Assembly (NCBI GenBank): GCA_020073445.1
Contig: JAIQFE010000014.1
Location: 1 to 64,000, forward strand
Direction: 5' to 3'
DNA length: 64,000 nucleotides
From: Terriglobia bacterium
GTDB taxonomy: Bacteria; Acidobacteriota; Terriglobia; Bryobacterales; Bryobacteraceae
The notes under the pieces were generated by a model that was given only the letters and a program-made list of their open reading frames with translations, did not search any database and had not been told where the DNA came from. The position numbers were made by a program, and so were the translations under genes. Below are positions 42,340 to 51,982 of the stretch, piece after piece; the stretch's first letter is position 1; the number at the start of each line of letters is the position of its first letter.

Positions 42340-43326
42340 CTAGGATACGAGGTTCGGGGCGGGCAAGTTCCCTTCCACCCAGTCCAGTACCGTCCCGTCC
42401 AGCCAGAACCGGTCCTTCCCGCGCGCTAGAAACCCTAAATGGCCGCCGTGCTCCACCGCCAGCAGGGTGAGGCAGGGATTGCTGGCAAATGCCGGATGTT
42501 CGAAAACCGGGGAAAAAGGGATCATAGGGTCGTCCTTGGCCTGGACCAACAGCGCGGGCACCCGGATGTGTTCCAGGTACTGGTTGGACGATTGAGTGCG
42601 GAAATAGTTCGCCGCCGTGCCGAATCCGAAAAGGCGCGCGGTGTAGTGGTCGTCGAACTCCTCGATGGTATGAATCTTGGGCAAGTGCTCCAAGGTATAG
42701 ACGTCCGGAGACAGGCGGTTCTTACGCCGGATGCGATCTTTTAACCGGTCCAGGAACCGGTTCTGATAAATAGAGTTCTGAGGACGGCCCAGTGCGGCGA
42801 CGCACCTCGCCAAGTCGATCGGCGTTGAGACGGCGCACACCCCGGTCAGGAGTTCTCCGGCGCGGTCCGCTAGTTCCCCCGCCAGCTTGAGCGTCACATT
42901 CCCGCCCAGCGAGAATCCGATTACGAAAATCGGCAAGGAGTTCCTCTGGCGGCGCCCTCGCAGGAATGCGAGCAGGTCGCTGGTCTGGCCGGCGTGATAT
43001 CCGCTAACGGCCAGCTCATCCGCTCCTCCACAGCCTCGCATATTGAACCGGTGCGTGATCCAGCCCCGCTTCAGCGCGGCATGGACCATGCTGCGGGCAT
43101 AACCGGAAGCGCTCGATCCCTCCAACCCGTGGACGAGGATGAGTTCCCCCTTGGGAGTTTCCGTCGGGCGCTGGGAATGGACTATCACCCGAACGTTGGG
43201 TTCGGTCTCATAGATGACCGTTTCCACCGGCCATTGCTGCTCACTCTCGGGGCGACGCCAGAAATTCCCCGCGATCGTGGCCAGGTGTGGATTCCGGAAG
43301 AGAGGGTTAAAGGGTTCGAATGACAC
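42340..43326 (-). CDS. YheT-like alpha/beta hydrolase
   Basis: 328 residues. The opening FNPLFRNPHLATIAGNFWRR is diagnostic of the YheT/ABHD1-3 branch. LVHGLEGSSASGYARSM holds the oxyanion region, the nucleophile is the Ser in VIGFSLGGNVTLK, and the late Asp and His are in VQAKDDPMIPF and VEHGGHLGFL. Cytoplasmic or membrane-associated esterase/lipase-like enzyme of unknown natural substrate. It starts 3 bp after the TIGR03790 gene stop. Confidence 0.9.
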   Translation of the reverse strand: MSFEPFNPLFRNPHLATIAGNFWRRPESEQQWPVETVIYETEPNVRVIVHSQRPTETPKGELILVHGLEGSSASGYARSMVHAALKRGWITHRFNMRGCGGADELAVSGYHAGQTSDLLAFLRGRRQRNSLPIFVIGFSLGGNVTLKLAGELADRAGELLTGVCAVSTPIDLARCVAALGRPQNSIYQNRFLDRLKDRIRRKNRLSPDVYTLEHLPKIHTIEEFDDHYTARLFGFGTAANYFRTQSSNQYLEHIRVPALLVQAKDDPMIPFSPVFEHPAFASNPCLTLLAVEHGGHLGFLARGKDRFWLDGTVLDWVEGNLPAPNLVS

Positions 43327-43329
43327 GAA

Positions 43330-44484
43330 TCAGCGTCCCGGCGGACCCAGCGAGCACAGCGGATCTCCGATCACGATGTTCTGCCAGCTCAGCCCGCGGA
43401 TCGAAAGATAGTAACTCTCCGCCAGATTGCGGCCGGAATAGTACGCCGGCAACAGATACTCGGGGTGTGGGGTCAGGGCGAGGTACGGTTCGTAGACGTG
43501 CCCGGTGGCGGCAGTAGCACCCTCGAGCAAATAATCCGCGCTGAGTGTTTGCGGCGCGCCCTCAAACCAGAACTCCTTCTTCGACCAGGGGCCGATGGTC
43601 CAGTTATCCGGGGGTTTTTTGAACGTGCGGCCGTTGCTGGAGACGAACTCCATGGCAATGGCTCCCGGAAGCCAGTGGAACCCCAAAAACCGGCGGTGCC
43701 GGTTGGTGTCGTTCGAGCCCCATCCCGCGTATCCGATCACCCCTGTCTGGTCGTAGATTACTTTTTCCGAATCGTCGAAGATAACGCGGTCTTTCGGCAG
43801 GAGATTCGCGGCCTGCCGCAGCCAGGAATCTCCCTCCTGGGGCTCGGGAGATTTCAAATCGATGACGAATTTCCCCTGGTTGGCGGGGTGCATGCTGCGA
43901 TCGATGATGGCCTTCACGCCTTCCAGATCGTAGGCCTGCAGACGGGTCACCAGATACATGGGGAACTCGGGATGGGTGAATTTCGCCTCTCGTTTGCCAA
44001 AAAAAGGGTTGATTAACGGCCCGCCGATCGGGTGCGCTTTCCGCTGCTTCAAATCGGAATACAGCAGCGTGAGCTCGCTGTCCACGGAGGCGAACTCCCC
44101 ATTGAGTGCCTCAGGTCCTCCCACTCGACCCGAAATCTTAAGCGGAACGCCGCCGGTCGTGACGATGTACAGAATCTGTTCCGTGAGTCGATTGCGCGTA
44201 AGGCATGTGGCGATAGGGCTGGCTATTTCGCGGTCGTATTGTGCCCGATCCACTTCCTCGGTTTCCGCCGTCCGTATATGGCAGATATTCATGGGCGGAA
44301 CGCCCCGCCTGGTGGCATAGTACTGGCCGATATCGCGAGACAAGCGGGAAGCATCATTGACGACCAGCAGCACGCTCGTAATACCCTGAGCGGGAAGATG
44401 TTGCGGACCAACAAGAAGGCTCGCGAGCAGGCTTGCGGCCAGCCCATAGTACCCAAAACTTCTACGGCCGATCGCCGCGCGCAT
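43330..44484 (-). CDS. TIGR03790-family protein
   Basis: 384 residues with a probable signal peptide (YGLAASLLASLLVGPQHLPA). The motifs VLLVVNDASRLSRDIGQYYA, RRGVPPMNICHI and ILYIVTTGGVPLKISG are those I associate with TIGR03790, a family of unknown function in soil and gliding bacteria. The C-terminal part has Trp/Tyr-rich segments (FLGFHWLPGAIAMEFVSSNG). It may be a surface or envelope protein. First gene of the minus-strand operon, divergent from a LysR gene 30 bp away. Confidence 0.75.
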   Translation of the reverse strand: MRAAIGRRSFGYYGLAASLLASLLVGPQHLPAQGITSVLLVVNDASRLSRDIGQYYATRRGVPPMNICHIRTAETEEVDRAQYDREIASPIATCLTRNRLTEQILYIVTTGGVPLKISGRVGGPEALNGEFASVDSELTLLYSDLKQRKAHPIGGPLINPFFGKREAKFTHPEFPMYLVTRLQAYDLEGVKAIIDRSMHPANQGKFVIDLKSPEPQEGDSWLRQAANLLPKDRVIFDDSEKVIYDQTGVIGYAGWGSNDTNRHRRFLGFHWLPGAIAMEFVSSNGRTFKKPPDNWTIGPWSKKEFWFEGAPQTLSADYLLEGATAATGHVYEPYLALTPHPEYLLPAYYSGRNLAESYYLSIRGLSWQNIVIGDPLCSLGPPGR

Positions 44485-44514
44485 GCAATGCTAGTATAGC
44501 TGTAAGCATCAGGA

Positions 44515-45474
44515 ATGGACCTAGACCAGCTCCACACATTTCTGGAGATTGTCCGGCTGAAGAGCTTCTCCAAAGCGGCGCAGTCGTGTTTTCGCACGCA
44601 ACCCGCCGTGAGCGCTCAAGTGCGGCAGCTGGAGCAGGAGCTGAACGCCCCGCTTTTTGAGCGCCTGGGAACCAAGATCGCCATTACTCCCGCAGGGCAT
44701 ATTTTCGCCGACTTTGCCGAACAGATCCTCGCCCTGCGGCGCCGCGCCCAGGACTTGATCAATGAGCTGGAACGCGTGCCGCGCGGGGAATTGCTCATCG
44801 CGGCTAACGAAGCCACTTGTATCTACGTCCTGCCGCTGGTGTTTTCCGAGTTCAAGAAACAGTTTCCCAACGTGCAGATCCAGGTGGACCGTTCCTACGG
44901 CGCCCGCGTGGTGGAGGCCGTGCTCGACAACCAGGCGGATTTCGGCATCACGCAGTTGCCGGTGGCCGAGAAACGCCTGCAGGTGGTCAAGATTCACTCC
45001 GACGAAATCAAAGCGCTGATGCCGGCCACGCATCCGCTGGCGCGCAAGGAACAGATCCTGCCCAGCGATCTGGTGGGGGTTCCTTTGCTGATGCCCAAGA
45101 CCGGCACGACGCGCCGGCGCCTTTCCGTATGGCTCGAGCCCGTGGAAGATGACATCAACTCGTCGATGGAACTCGACTCGACGGAGATGATCAAGCGCTT
45201 CGTTCTAGCGGGGCTGGGGATCAGCTTCCTGGCGGGCACGCATTGCCGCGACGAAGTTGCCGCGGGAAAACTAGCCGCGATTTCACTCGGGCCCGACCCT
45301 ATGGTGCGCCAGCTTGCGCTAATCTATAGGAAGGACAAGGCTCTCTCAAAAGCGGCCCTGGGATTCATTGAAGTGACGCTCAAAAACGCCGCCGTGGATA
45401 CCGTGGTCCGTGTACCGGCAAAGACGGCCGGTCCCATGGAACGGGTCGCCAAGGCGATACCAGCCGAGAACTGA
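44515..45474 (+). CDS. LysR-family transcriptional regulator
   Basis: 319 residues. The N-terminal helix-turn-helix (DLDQLHTFLEIVRLKSFSKA, then QPAVSAQVRQLEQELNAPLF) is standard LysR, followed by a type 2 periplasmic-binding-like effector domain (GELLIAANEATCIYVLPLVF). The 30-bp divergent gap to the TIGR03790 gene contains GCTA-GTA-TAGC (44490-44500) inside a wider ATGC...GCAT frame (44488-44509), a plausible LysR-type site. It likely controls the divergent operon as well as itself. Ligand unknown. Confidence 0.92.
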   Translation: MDLDQLHTFLEIVRLKSFSKAAQSCFRTQPAVSAQVRQLEQELNAPLFERLGTKIAITPAGHIFADFAEQILALRRRAQDLINELERVPRGELLIAANEATCIYVLPLVFSEFKKQFPNVQIQVDRSYGARVVEAVLDNQADFGITQLPVAEKRLQVVKIHSDEIKALMPATHPLARKEQILPSDLVGVPLLMPKTGTTRRRLSVWLEPVEDDINSSMELDSTEMIKRFVLAGLGISFLAGTHCRDEVAAGKLAAISLGPDPMVRQLALIYRKDKALSKAALGFIEVTLKNAAVDTVVRVPAKTAGPMERVAKAIPAEN

Positions 45475-45494
45475 GTGGGCCGAGGGAAACGGCG

Positions 45495-45863
45495 ATGCAC
45501 CGCGTGACCGTCAAGACTTCCACCATCTTCATCGCCAAAGGCGGCCGCACCCGGGTCTACCGGTCGGTCAACGAGATTCCCCAGCGCTTGCGGAAAGAGC
45601 TGGAAGAATCCACCAACGGCTTCAATTCCGCCACGATTCTGATCGCCGACCGGCGTGGGCGCAAGGAAATCCTGCGCGCCTTGCAGGGCCTGCCTTCTGC
45701 GCTGCGGACGCGGCTGGCGGCATCGATGACTCCTGCCCAGGGCGATGAATCGGCTCCCAAGACCGCGCGGCCTCTGGCTCGCTTCCTGCGGAGGAACTGG
45801 CCGGAACTGCTGCTTCCCGGTGCAGTGGGCCTGCTTCTGTGGGCAGCGCTGAATTGGAAATGA
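45495..45863 (+). CDS. Hypothetical tail-anchored membrane protein
   Basis: 122 residues. Soluble N-terminal part with no recognised motif (TVKTSTIFIAKGGRTRVYRS, then a helical ILRALQGLP segment). A single C-terminal membrane helix near 101-119 (LLLPGAVGLLLWAALNW). It lies 20 bp after the LysR gene and 15 bp before rmlD on the same strand. Function unknown. Confidence 0.6.
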   Translation: MHRVTVKTSTIFIAKGGRTRVYRSVNEIPQRLRKELEESTNGFNSATILIADRRGRKEILRALQGLPSALRTRLAASMTPAQGDESAPKTARPLARFLRRNWPELLLPGAVGLLLWAALNWK

Positions 45864-45878
45864 CGAGTTGGAAGTAAG

Positions 45879-46751
45879 GTGAAGCGCGTCGCGTTGTTTG
45901 GCAGCCGGGGCCAGCTCGGCGTAGAGCTGAAATCGGAATTCACCGCGCGCGGATACGAAGTCGCCGGTTTCGACCGTTCTATGGTCGATATCACCGACGC
46001 TGCCGCTGTCGAACGAACGGTCGCGAGTGTCGACCCGGCCCTGGTGGTGAACGCGGCGGCGTACAATCAAGTGGATTTAGCCGAGACGGAACCGCTGGCT
46101 GCGTTCCAGGTGAATGCGTTGGCGGTGCGTAATCTGGCGGTCGCCTGCCGGAATTCCGACGCGCGACTGGTGCATTTCTCCACGGATTACGTCTTCGACG
46201 GCCAGGCAGGCCGAGCGTATCGCGAAGAAGATCCGACCCATCCGATTGGTGCTTACGCCGTTTCCAAACTCGCCGGCGAGTTGTACGCGCGAGCGTATTT
46301 GGACACACCGCTGATTATCCGCACCTCGGGCGTTTTCGGTCCTGGCGGAATGGACACGGCGCGGGGCAACTTCGTCGAGCTGATGCTGCGGCTGGCAGCG
46401 AAGAACGACCCCATTCGTGTGGTTGAGGATCATGTGGCGTCGCCCACCTACGCGCCGGCGCTGGCCGCGCGAACGGTGGACCTGGTGGAACGCGGGACAG
46501 ATGGGATCTTCCATCTTGGCGGGGGCACGCCGATTTCCTGGTTCGATTGGGCGGCCAAGATCTTCGCGGCAGCGGGGCTGAATCCGCCGCTCAAGCCCAC
46601 CAACGAGCGCGAATTCCGCACGCCCGCGCGTAGGCCAAAGTATTCGGCATTGAGTAACGCCGGGATGGAAGCTCTGGGGCTCGATCCGATGCCGTCGCTG
46701 GATACCGCGATTCGCGAGTATCTAAAACTAGCCGCGAATAAGCGCAAATAA
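45879..46751 (+). CDS. rfbD: dTDP-4-dehydrorhamnose reductase
   Basis: 290 residues from GTG 45879. The RmlD fold opens with the NADP-binding FGSRGQLGVEL, VVNAAAYNQVDLAETEP is the family signature, the catalytic Tyr-x3-Lys is in GAYAVSKLAGELYAR, and STDYVFDGQAGRAYREED follows. Last step of dTDP-L-rhamnose synthesis for surface polysaccharide. The other rml genes are not nearby, so the assignment within the RmlD group is by homology only. Confidence 0.9.
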   Translation: MKRVALFGSRGQLGVELKSEFTARGYEVAGFDRSMVDITDAAAVERTVASVDPALVVNAAAYNQVDLAETEPLAAFQVNALAVRNLAVACRNSDARLVHFSTDYVFDGQAGRAYREEDPTHPIGAYAVSKLAGELYARAYLDTPLIIRTSGVFGPGGMDTARGNFVELMLRLAAKNDPIRVVEDHVASPTYAPALAARTVDLVERGTDGIFHLGGGTPISWFDWAAKIFAAAGLNPPLKPTNEREFRTPARRPKYSALSNAGMEALGLDPMPSLDTAIREYLKLAANKRK

Positions 46752-46758
46752 ACGAGAA

Positions 46759-47226
46759 TTAGAAACTTAAACTGTCGCCGACTTTGAGGCCGTAGGTCGC
46801 GGCTCCGCCCCCCGCCAGTTCCAGGACATAGCGAGCCTTCTCATGCCCGCCATAGCTGGGGCAATCGCGGGAGGACTTGGAAGTGCAAGCCGGCGTGTTC
46901 GCTGAAATCTCGACGATCCGGCGCTGGTGATCCATCCAGATAATATCCAGAGGGATGCGGACCTGGTACATCCAATAGGGAACGTTCCCTTCGTCAGGAT
47001 GTATGAACAGCATGCCTCGATCCTTGGACAGCGAATCGCGGAACATCATGCCGCGCATCTGGTCGACGTCCCGTATCATGGTCTCGGCGATCACGGTTTT
47101 GCCGTTGGGGAAAGTGATCTCAGTGGCATTCAGCCCCTCGACCTCGGTTGCCTTGGAGCAGGAGAACGTCCCGCAGGCGCATAGTACCAGGAGCGCCGCG
47201 GCCAACGCGGCTTGAGGCTTCATCAC
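46759..47226 (-). CDS. DUF192 lipoprotein
   Basis: 155 residues. Lipoprotein signal with the lipobox Cys in GTFSCSKA near residue 23. DUF192 core: IRDVDQMRGMMFRDSL, MLFIHPDEGNVPYWMYQVRI, PLDIIWMDHQRRIVEIS. DUF192 proteins are small secreted proteins of unknown role, often near export or envelope genes. Divergent from the prenyltransferase with 17 bp between the starts. Confidence 0.85.
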   Translation of the reverse strand: MMKPQAALAAALLVLCACGTFSCSKATEVEGLNATEITFPNGKTVIAETMIRDVDQMRGMMFRDSLSKDRGMLFIHPDEGNVPYWMYQVRIPLDIIWMDHQRRIVEISANTPACTSKSSRDCPSYGGHEKARYVLELAGGGAATYGLKVGDSLSF

Positions 47227-47243
47227 ACTAGAATAGTAGCTGA

Positions 47244-48134
47244 TTGCCGAAGTTTCTTAAGCGAATTCGCCTGACGCTCGAAATGATCAAGTTCGAGCAT
47301 TCCGTGTTCGCCCTCCCCTTCGCGCTCACCGGAGCGTTGCTGGCCTGGCGCGACGCCGGATTCCCGCGCGACCAGTTATGGGCCAAGCTGGCCTGGATCG
47401 TCCTGGCCATGGTCGCGGCGCGATCGGTTGCGATGGCGTTCAACCGCGTCCTCGACGCCGACATCGACTCGCGCAACCCCCGCACCAAGGCGCGCCATCT
47501 GCCCGCCGGGCTTCTGTCACGGAAGTTCGCCTGGGGGTTCATCGTATTCTGGGCCGCCGTGTTCTTCCTGGCCGCGGGCGGATTGAATTCGCTGTGCTTG
47601 AAACTCGCGCCTCTGGCGCTGGCGATCGTGATGTTTTACTCCTTCACCAAGCGCTTCACTTCGCTGGCGCACCTGGTGCTGGGATTCTCCCTGGGAATCG
47701 CTCCGGCAGCCGCCTGGATCGCCATGCGCGGCTCGCTCGATCCCAGGATTCTCTGGCTGACTGTCGCAGTAACACTTTGGACCGCCGGATTCGACATTAT
47801 CTACGCGTGCCAGGATTACGCCTTCGACGTCCACTCGGGACTCCACAGCATTCCGAAGCGTTTCGGCATCGCCCGCGCGCTATGGTTCGCCCGCGTCCTG
47901 CACCTGGGGATGCTCGCGTGCCTGGTGGCGCTGGTGCGATCCTTTGGGCTCGGGGCTGTGGCGGACGCCGGGATCATCGCCGTGGCCGGGTTATTACTCT
48001 GGGAACACCGGCTGGTACGGGCAGACGATCTATCGCGGATCGACGCGGCCTTCTTCACCATGAACGGCTATGTCAGCGTGATATTCTTTGTATTCTGGGC
48101 TACGGATATCTTAGTGCAGCGGTATCCGAAATAG
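47244..48134 (+). CDS. UbiA-family prenyltransferase (likely menaquinone MqnP type)
   Basis: 296 residues from TTG 47244; an ATG at 47283 is a possible later start. Eight to nine membrane helices. The first Asp-rich site NRVLDADIDSRNPRTKARHL and the second CQDYAFDVHSG bind prenyl diphosphate through Mg. The membrane-embedded enzyme attaches a polyprenyl chain to an aromatic ring. The futalosine-pathway gene mqnE lies 2.7 kb downstream and there is no ubiquinone gene in sight, so the MqnP-like role is favoured. Its 3' end overlaps the convergent kinase gene by 24 bp. Confidence 0.85.
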   Translation: MPKFLKRIRLTLEMIKFEHSVFALPFALTGALLAWRDAGFPRDQLWAKLAWIVLAMVAARSVAMAFNRVLDADIDSRNPRTKARHLPAGLLSRKFAWGFIVFWAAVFFLAAGGLNSLCLKLAPLALAIVMFYSFTKRFTSLAHLVLGFSLGIAPAAAWIAMRGSLDPRILWLTVAVTLWTAGFDIIYACQDYAFDVHSGLHSIPKRFGIARALWFARVLHLGMLACLVALVRSFGLGAVADAGIIAVAGLLLWEHRLVRADDLSRIDAAFFTMNGYVSVIFFVFWATDILVQRYPK

Positions 48135-50798
48135 ATTGCCCTGGAAGTCCTGCTTTGTATAAATGTAGGTCGCAGGATCGTCCCCAGCACTTACATCGCC
48201 CCAGTTGATTTGCCGGATGCCGGGTATCTCCAGGCGATCGGCGCGCGAGGCGATGCCAGCCTTGGGTAATTCCGGCAAAGCTTTGCCGACGGCCAGAGGA
48301 ATCGCCAGCGTGCGTCCGGCTGTGCTGGCGGTCCTTTCCGTAGTGATATAAAAAATCTTTCCATCCGGAGACCACCAGGAGGGGCACATGTAGGAGCAAA
48401 TCTTTACCATCTCCCCCGTGCGGACAGAAACCGCCGCGACGCTGCTATCCCCGCCCGGCACACTAACACCGGCAACCACCCATTCGCCATTGGGAGACAC
48501 AGAAAGCTTCTCAAGAATGTTAGCGTCAGTGATCCGCTCACGGTCGCTACCGTCCTGCTTAATCCGATAGAGGGAATTTTGTTTCCCTTCCAATCCCCGA
48601 TAGATTAACTCTCCATTCGCGCCAAAGGAAACCTGGTCGCCGCCGCCAGTCACCTTTCGCGGAGGCGAACTGCGATCGAGATACGCCAGCCAGATCTGCG
48701 GACCGTCGGCCGCTAGCACGGTATAGGCTGCTTGCTTATCATCGGGCGAAATCGCAAAGCCGGTGACGGACGTGCCCGGCAAGAGATGCTCCGTCTTACC
48801 CGAAGCCAGATCTACCGACCATAGTTCGCTCACAGAATTCCGCCGCAAGAGATAGTAGACATGCTCGCCACTGGAAGAGAGCAGGGGACGAAACGTAAAG
48901 CCCTCGGCAGAAAGCGCCCGGTCACCCTGCGCGTCGTGAATCCAGATTTCGCTCCGACGGACGCCGACCGACGTGATCAAGAATCGGCCATCCGGTGCCA
49001 CCGCGACGCCTTCCTCTTCAGTGGGGCCAAAGGTGATCTGCTCAGGCGTTCCATTAGGGAACCGCTGCCGCCACAAGTGCCAGCTTCCAAAGAGTTGGGT
49101 TGGCTCGGAACCCGCGCCACCTTCGGCCGAGGCGCTGAAATACATCCACTTCCCATCCGGAGACCACCCCGCGGCAGTGCAAAAGCCAGGCGGACCAACT
49201 TGCTGCCCTTCAGACGATCCGTCCAGAGGCAAGAGCCGGCAGGGCTGCCAGGTGGCGGTACGATCCATCTCAACGATTAACGACGACTTGCGATCCGGCG
49301 ATGCAAAAGAGTAGTGGGCCATCGCGCGCTCGTGAGGAGGGAAATAGATTGGGCGTTCTTCCGCGCGGCTCTCGGTGGAAGTCACGACGCCCATGTGTAG
49401 GCCGCCACCCATGATTTCGGAAAACAGAACCCTTCCGTCGCCAATCCACGTGAGACCGGCAGAGTTGGGCAAAAACCGTGTCGGCTCACCCCCGGTTACC
49501 GGAACAGTCCAGGTATCCCAGGAGCGGCCGGCGCCTTGAACAACGGTGTACGCTATTCGCGCGCCATCGGGACTAAACGCGGGCCCGTATCTTGGTCCCG
49601 GCCCGTCGGTAAGCTTGACCGCTTCTCCATTGGGGAGCAACTTGACGTAAATCTGACCCTGACTGAGAAAGGCAGCGCCCCCACGAAAAAAGGCGACCAT
49701 GCGTCCGTCCGGCGACAACGCGGGTGCCACAGCGAAATCGTTGAAGTTGGTGAGCTGCGTCCATTCCGACGGCGATCCCACAGTCGATCCCGAAGAGTAG
49801 AAGTACTTGTAGGCGCCCCCTAGAAACAGCAGCGCTACGAAGCCGATACCCGCCGCGAAATATGCCGTCCGCCGCCTGGGAGGTGGCGCCAGAGGCGTCG
49901 GGAGCACAGTTGCGGTCGTCTCCCCGGAGTGTCTCGCGACTCGTCGGAGATCCACGACCATCTCGCGCATCGACTGGTAGCGCTCGGCCGGGTCCTTCTC
50001 CAGCGCTTTCTCGACCACGCCCCGTACGGGCTGCGGAATATCCACACTCAACGGCTCCGGATGACCGTGGATGATGGTCTGTAGCACCTCCAGCTCCGTC
50101 GCGCCAGCGAACGGCCGTTTTCCGGACAGCAGTTCGTAGAGCACGATGCCGAAGGAGAATATATCGCTGCGCGCGTCAAGGGAATTTCCGGACGCCTGCT
50201 CGGGCGACATATAGGCGACGGTTCCGACCACCATCCCCGGACGAGTTCGCCCTTTCGACATAGTCTGAGTGGCATCGGTCGCTGCATTGTCAGTGAGCTT
50301 GGCGAGCCCGAAATCGGCCATCTTGGCGTAGCCGTTCTTTCCGACCAGGATATTGGCCGGCTTGATATCGCGGTGCAGAATGCTTGCGGCGTGTGCAGCG
50401 GCCAGCCCGTCGGCCACGCCCGTCAGCAGTTCAACGCTCTGTCTCCACGTACGTTTCTCTGCTTTGGTCCAATCCCGTAGCGTCCCGCCATCGACAAACT
50501 CGGTCACGATGTACTGGCGGCCTTCCAATTCGCCGACGTCGTAAACCGTAACCAGATGGGGATGGTTGAGCGACGACGCCATCTGCGCTTCCCGCTGGAA
50601 TCGCCGGCGCGCAGGAGCATCCGCCAGTTGGTCCGATAAAACCTTGATCGCCACCGGACGGTTGAGCTTGGTGTCGAGCGCCCGGTAGACCGTACCCATG
50701 CCGCCCTCGCCTAGGGGAGCCTCGATGCGGTACATACCCACCAGCATTCCCGCTGGCATCGGGCCTCGCTGCTCTATGGTCCAATCGCCGGAAGACAT
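48111..50798 (-). CDS. Ser/Thr protein kinase with PD40 propeller
   Basis: 895 residues from ATG 50798 (a GTG four codons earlier is possible). Kinase domain 22-280: the Gly-rich loop is GEGGMGTVYRALD, followed by Lys52, HRDIKPANIL (142-151) and DFG 162-164. One membrane helix near 313-333 (TAYFAAGIGFVALLFLGGAY). The external part is a WD40/PD40 beta-propeller of repeated SPDG motifs (ALSPDGRMVAFFRGG, FSPDGARIAYTVVQ, WSPDGKWMYFSAS, VAPDGRFLI). This architecture is expanded in Acidobacteriota. It presumably senses an envelope or extracellular signal; no substrate is evident. Confidence 0.93.
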   Translation of the reverse strand: MSSGDWTIEQRGPMPAGMLVGMYRIEAPLGEGGMGTVYRALDTKLNRPVAIKVLSDQLADAPARRRFQREAQMASSLNHPHLVTVYDVGELEGRQYIVTEFVDGGTLRDWTKAEKRTWRQSVELLTGVADGLAAAHAASILHRDIKPANILVGKNGYAKMADFGLAKLTDNAATDATQTMSKGRTRPGMVVGTVAYMSPEQASGNSLDARSDIFSFGIVLYELLSGKRPFAGATELEVLQTIIHGHPEPLSVDIPQPVRGVVEKALEKDPAERYQSMREMVVDLRRVARHSGETTATVLPTPLAPPPRRRTAYFAAGIGFVALLFLGGAYKYFYSSGSTVGSPSEWTQLTNFNDFAVAPALSPDGRMVAFFRGGAAFLSQGQIYVKLLPNGEAVKLTDGPGPRYGPAFSPDGARIAYTVVQGAGRSWDTWTVPVTGGEPTRFLPNSAGLTWIGDGRVLFSEIMGGGLHMGVVTSTESRAEERPIYFPPHERAMAHYSFASPDRKSSLIVEMDRTATWQPCRLLPLDGSSEGQQVGPPGFCTAAGWSPDGKWMYFSASAEGGAGSEPTQLFGSWHLWRQRFPNGTPEQITFGPTEEEGVAVAPDGRFLITSVGVRRSEIWIHDAQGDRALSAEGFTFRPLLSSSGEHVYYLLRRNSVSELWSVDLASGKTEHLLPGTSVTGFAISPDDKQAAYTVLAADGPQIWLAYLDRSSPPRKVTGGGDQVSFGANGELIYRGLEGKQNSLYRIKQDGSDRERITDANILEKLSVSPNGEWVVAGVSVPGGDSSVAAVSVRTGEMVKICSYMCPSWWSPDGKIFYITTERTASTAGRTLAIPLAVGKALPELPKAGIASRADRLEIPGIRQINWGDVSAGDDPATYIYTKQDFQGNLFRIPLH

Positions 50799-50863
50799 GC
50801 GTATCAGCACAATAGTATCCTTTTCCAGCCTGTCTAGCGGCCCGTGATACCCTGTCCTTTTGG

Positions 50864-51982
50864 ATGACTCCCTCGTTTGAAGACACTCGCCTCGAAGCGA
50901 TCCGCGCCAAAGTCGCCGCCGGCGAGCGCCTATCCTACCAGGACGGCCTGGCGATTTACCGTACTCCGGATCTCCTGGGGGTCGGCTGGCTGGCGAATCA
51001 AGTCCGCGAGCGCCTTCACGGCAATAAGACGTTCTTCAACGTCAACCGCCACGTCAACCCTACCGATGTCTGCGTGGCCAGTTGCAAACTGTGCGCCTTC
51101 GGCAAGCAAAAGCGCGACCCCAAGGCCTACACGATGTCGCTCGAAGAGGTCTGGCACAAGGCCGGCGAGGGTTATAGCGAAGCCGTCACCGAATTTCACA
51201 TCGTGGGCGGCCTGCATCCCGAGCTGACGCTGGATTGGTACTGCCAGATGCTGCGAGGCCTGAAGACGCGGTTTCCGCAGGTGCACCTGAAAGCCTTCAC
51301 CATGGTCGAGATCGGCTATTTCGCGCAGCGCGGCAAGATCAGCGAGCGCGAAGTGCTGGAGCGCCTGAGAGACGCCGGCATGGATTCCCTGCCCGGCGGC
51401 GGCGCCGAAATCTTTCACGATCGCGTGCGGCGCATCATCTGCGATCACAAACTGACCGGCCAGCAGTGGATCGACACGGCCCGCATCGCGCATCAGATGG
51501 GCCTGCATTCCAACTGCACCATGCTGTACGGCCACATCGAAACCGCGGAGGATCGTTTGGATCATTTGCTGCGGCTGCGCGAGCTGCAGGATGAAACCCG
51601 CGGGTTCCAGACCTTCATCCCGCTCGCGTTCCATCCTGACAACACCGCGCTCGATCACATTTCAAAAACGACCGGATTCGACGACATCCGCGAGATCGCC
51701 GTTTCCCGCCTGATGCTGGATAACATCCCGCACATCAAGGCTTACTGGGTGATGATGACGCCGCGGATCGCCCAGATCGCGCAGCGCTTCGGCGCGGACG
51801 ACCTGGACGGAACGCTGGTGGAAGAGCGGATCTATCACGACGCCGGCGCGACCACGAGCCAAAGTCTTCGCCGGGGAGAGTTGACGCGCCTGATCACCGA
51901 AGCCGGGCGCGAGCCGGTCGAACGCGACACGATGTACCGGCCGGTGCAGCGCGCCGAGAACGCGTTTACGGTTCTCGTGTAG
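50864..51982 (+). CDS. mqnE: Aminofutalosine synthase
   Basis: 372 residues. Radical SAM enzyme of the futalosine menaquinone route, joining 3-[(1-carboxyvinyl)oxy]benzoate with an adenosyl radical. The cluster motif Cys70-x3-Cys74-x2-Cys77 is in DVCVASCKLCAFGKQ. Further family motifs are EFHIVGGLHPELTLDWYCQM, KAFTMVEIGYFAQRGK, LPGGGAEIFHDRVR and the C-terminal ERIYHDAGATTSQ. It is distinguished from MqnC/CofH by GGGAEIFHDRVR. Monocistronic, divergent from the kinase-propeller gene. Confidence 0.92.
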   Translation: MTPSFEDTRLEAIRAKVAAGERLSYQDGLAIYRTPDLLGVGWLANQVRERLHGNKTFFNVNRHVNPTDVCVASCKLCAFGKQKRDPKAYTMSLEEVWHKAGEGYSEAVTEFHIVGGLHPELTLDWYCQMLRGLKTRFPQVHLKAFTMVEIGYFAQRGKISEREVLERLRDAGMDSLPGGGAEIFHDRVRRIICDHKLTGQQWIDTARIAHQMGLHSNCTMLYGHIETAEDRLDHLLRLRELQDETRGFQTFIPLAFHPDNTALDHISKTTGFDDIREIAVSRLMLDNIPHIKAYWVMMTPRIAQIAQRFGADDLDGTLVEERIYHDAGATTSQSLRRGELTRLITEAGREPVERDTMYRPVQRAENAFTVLV

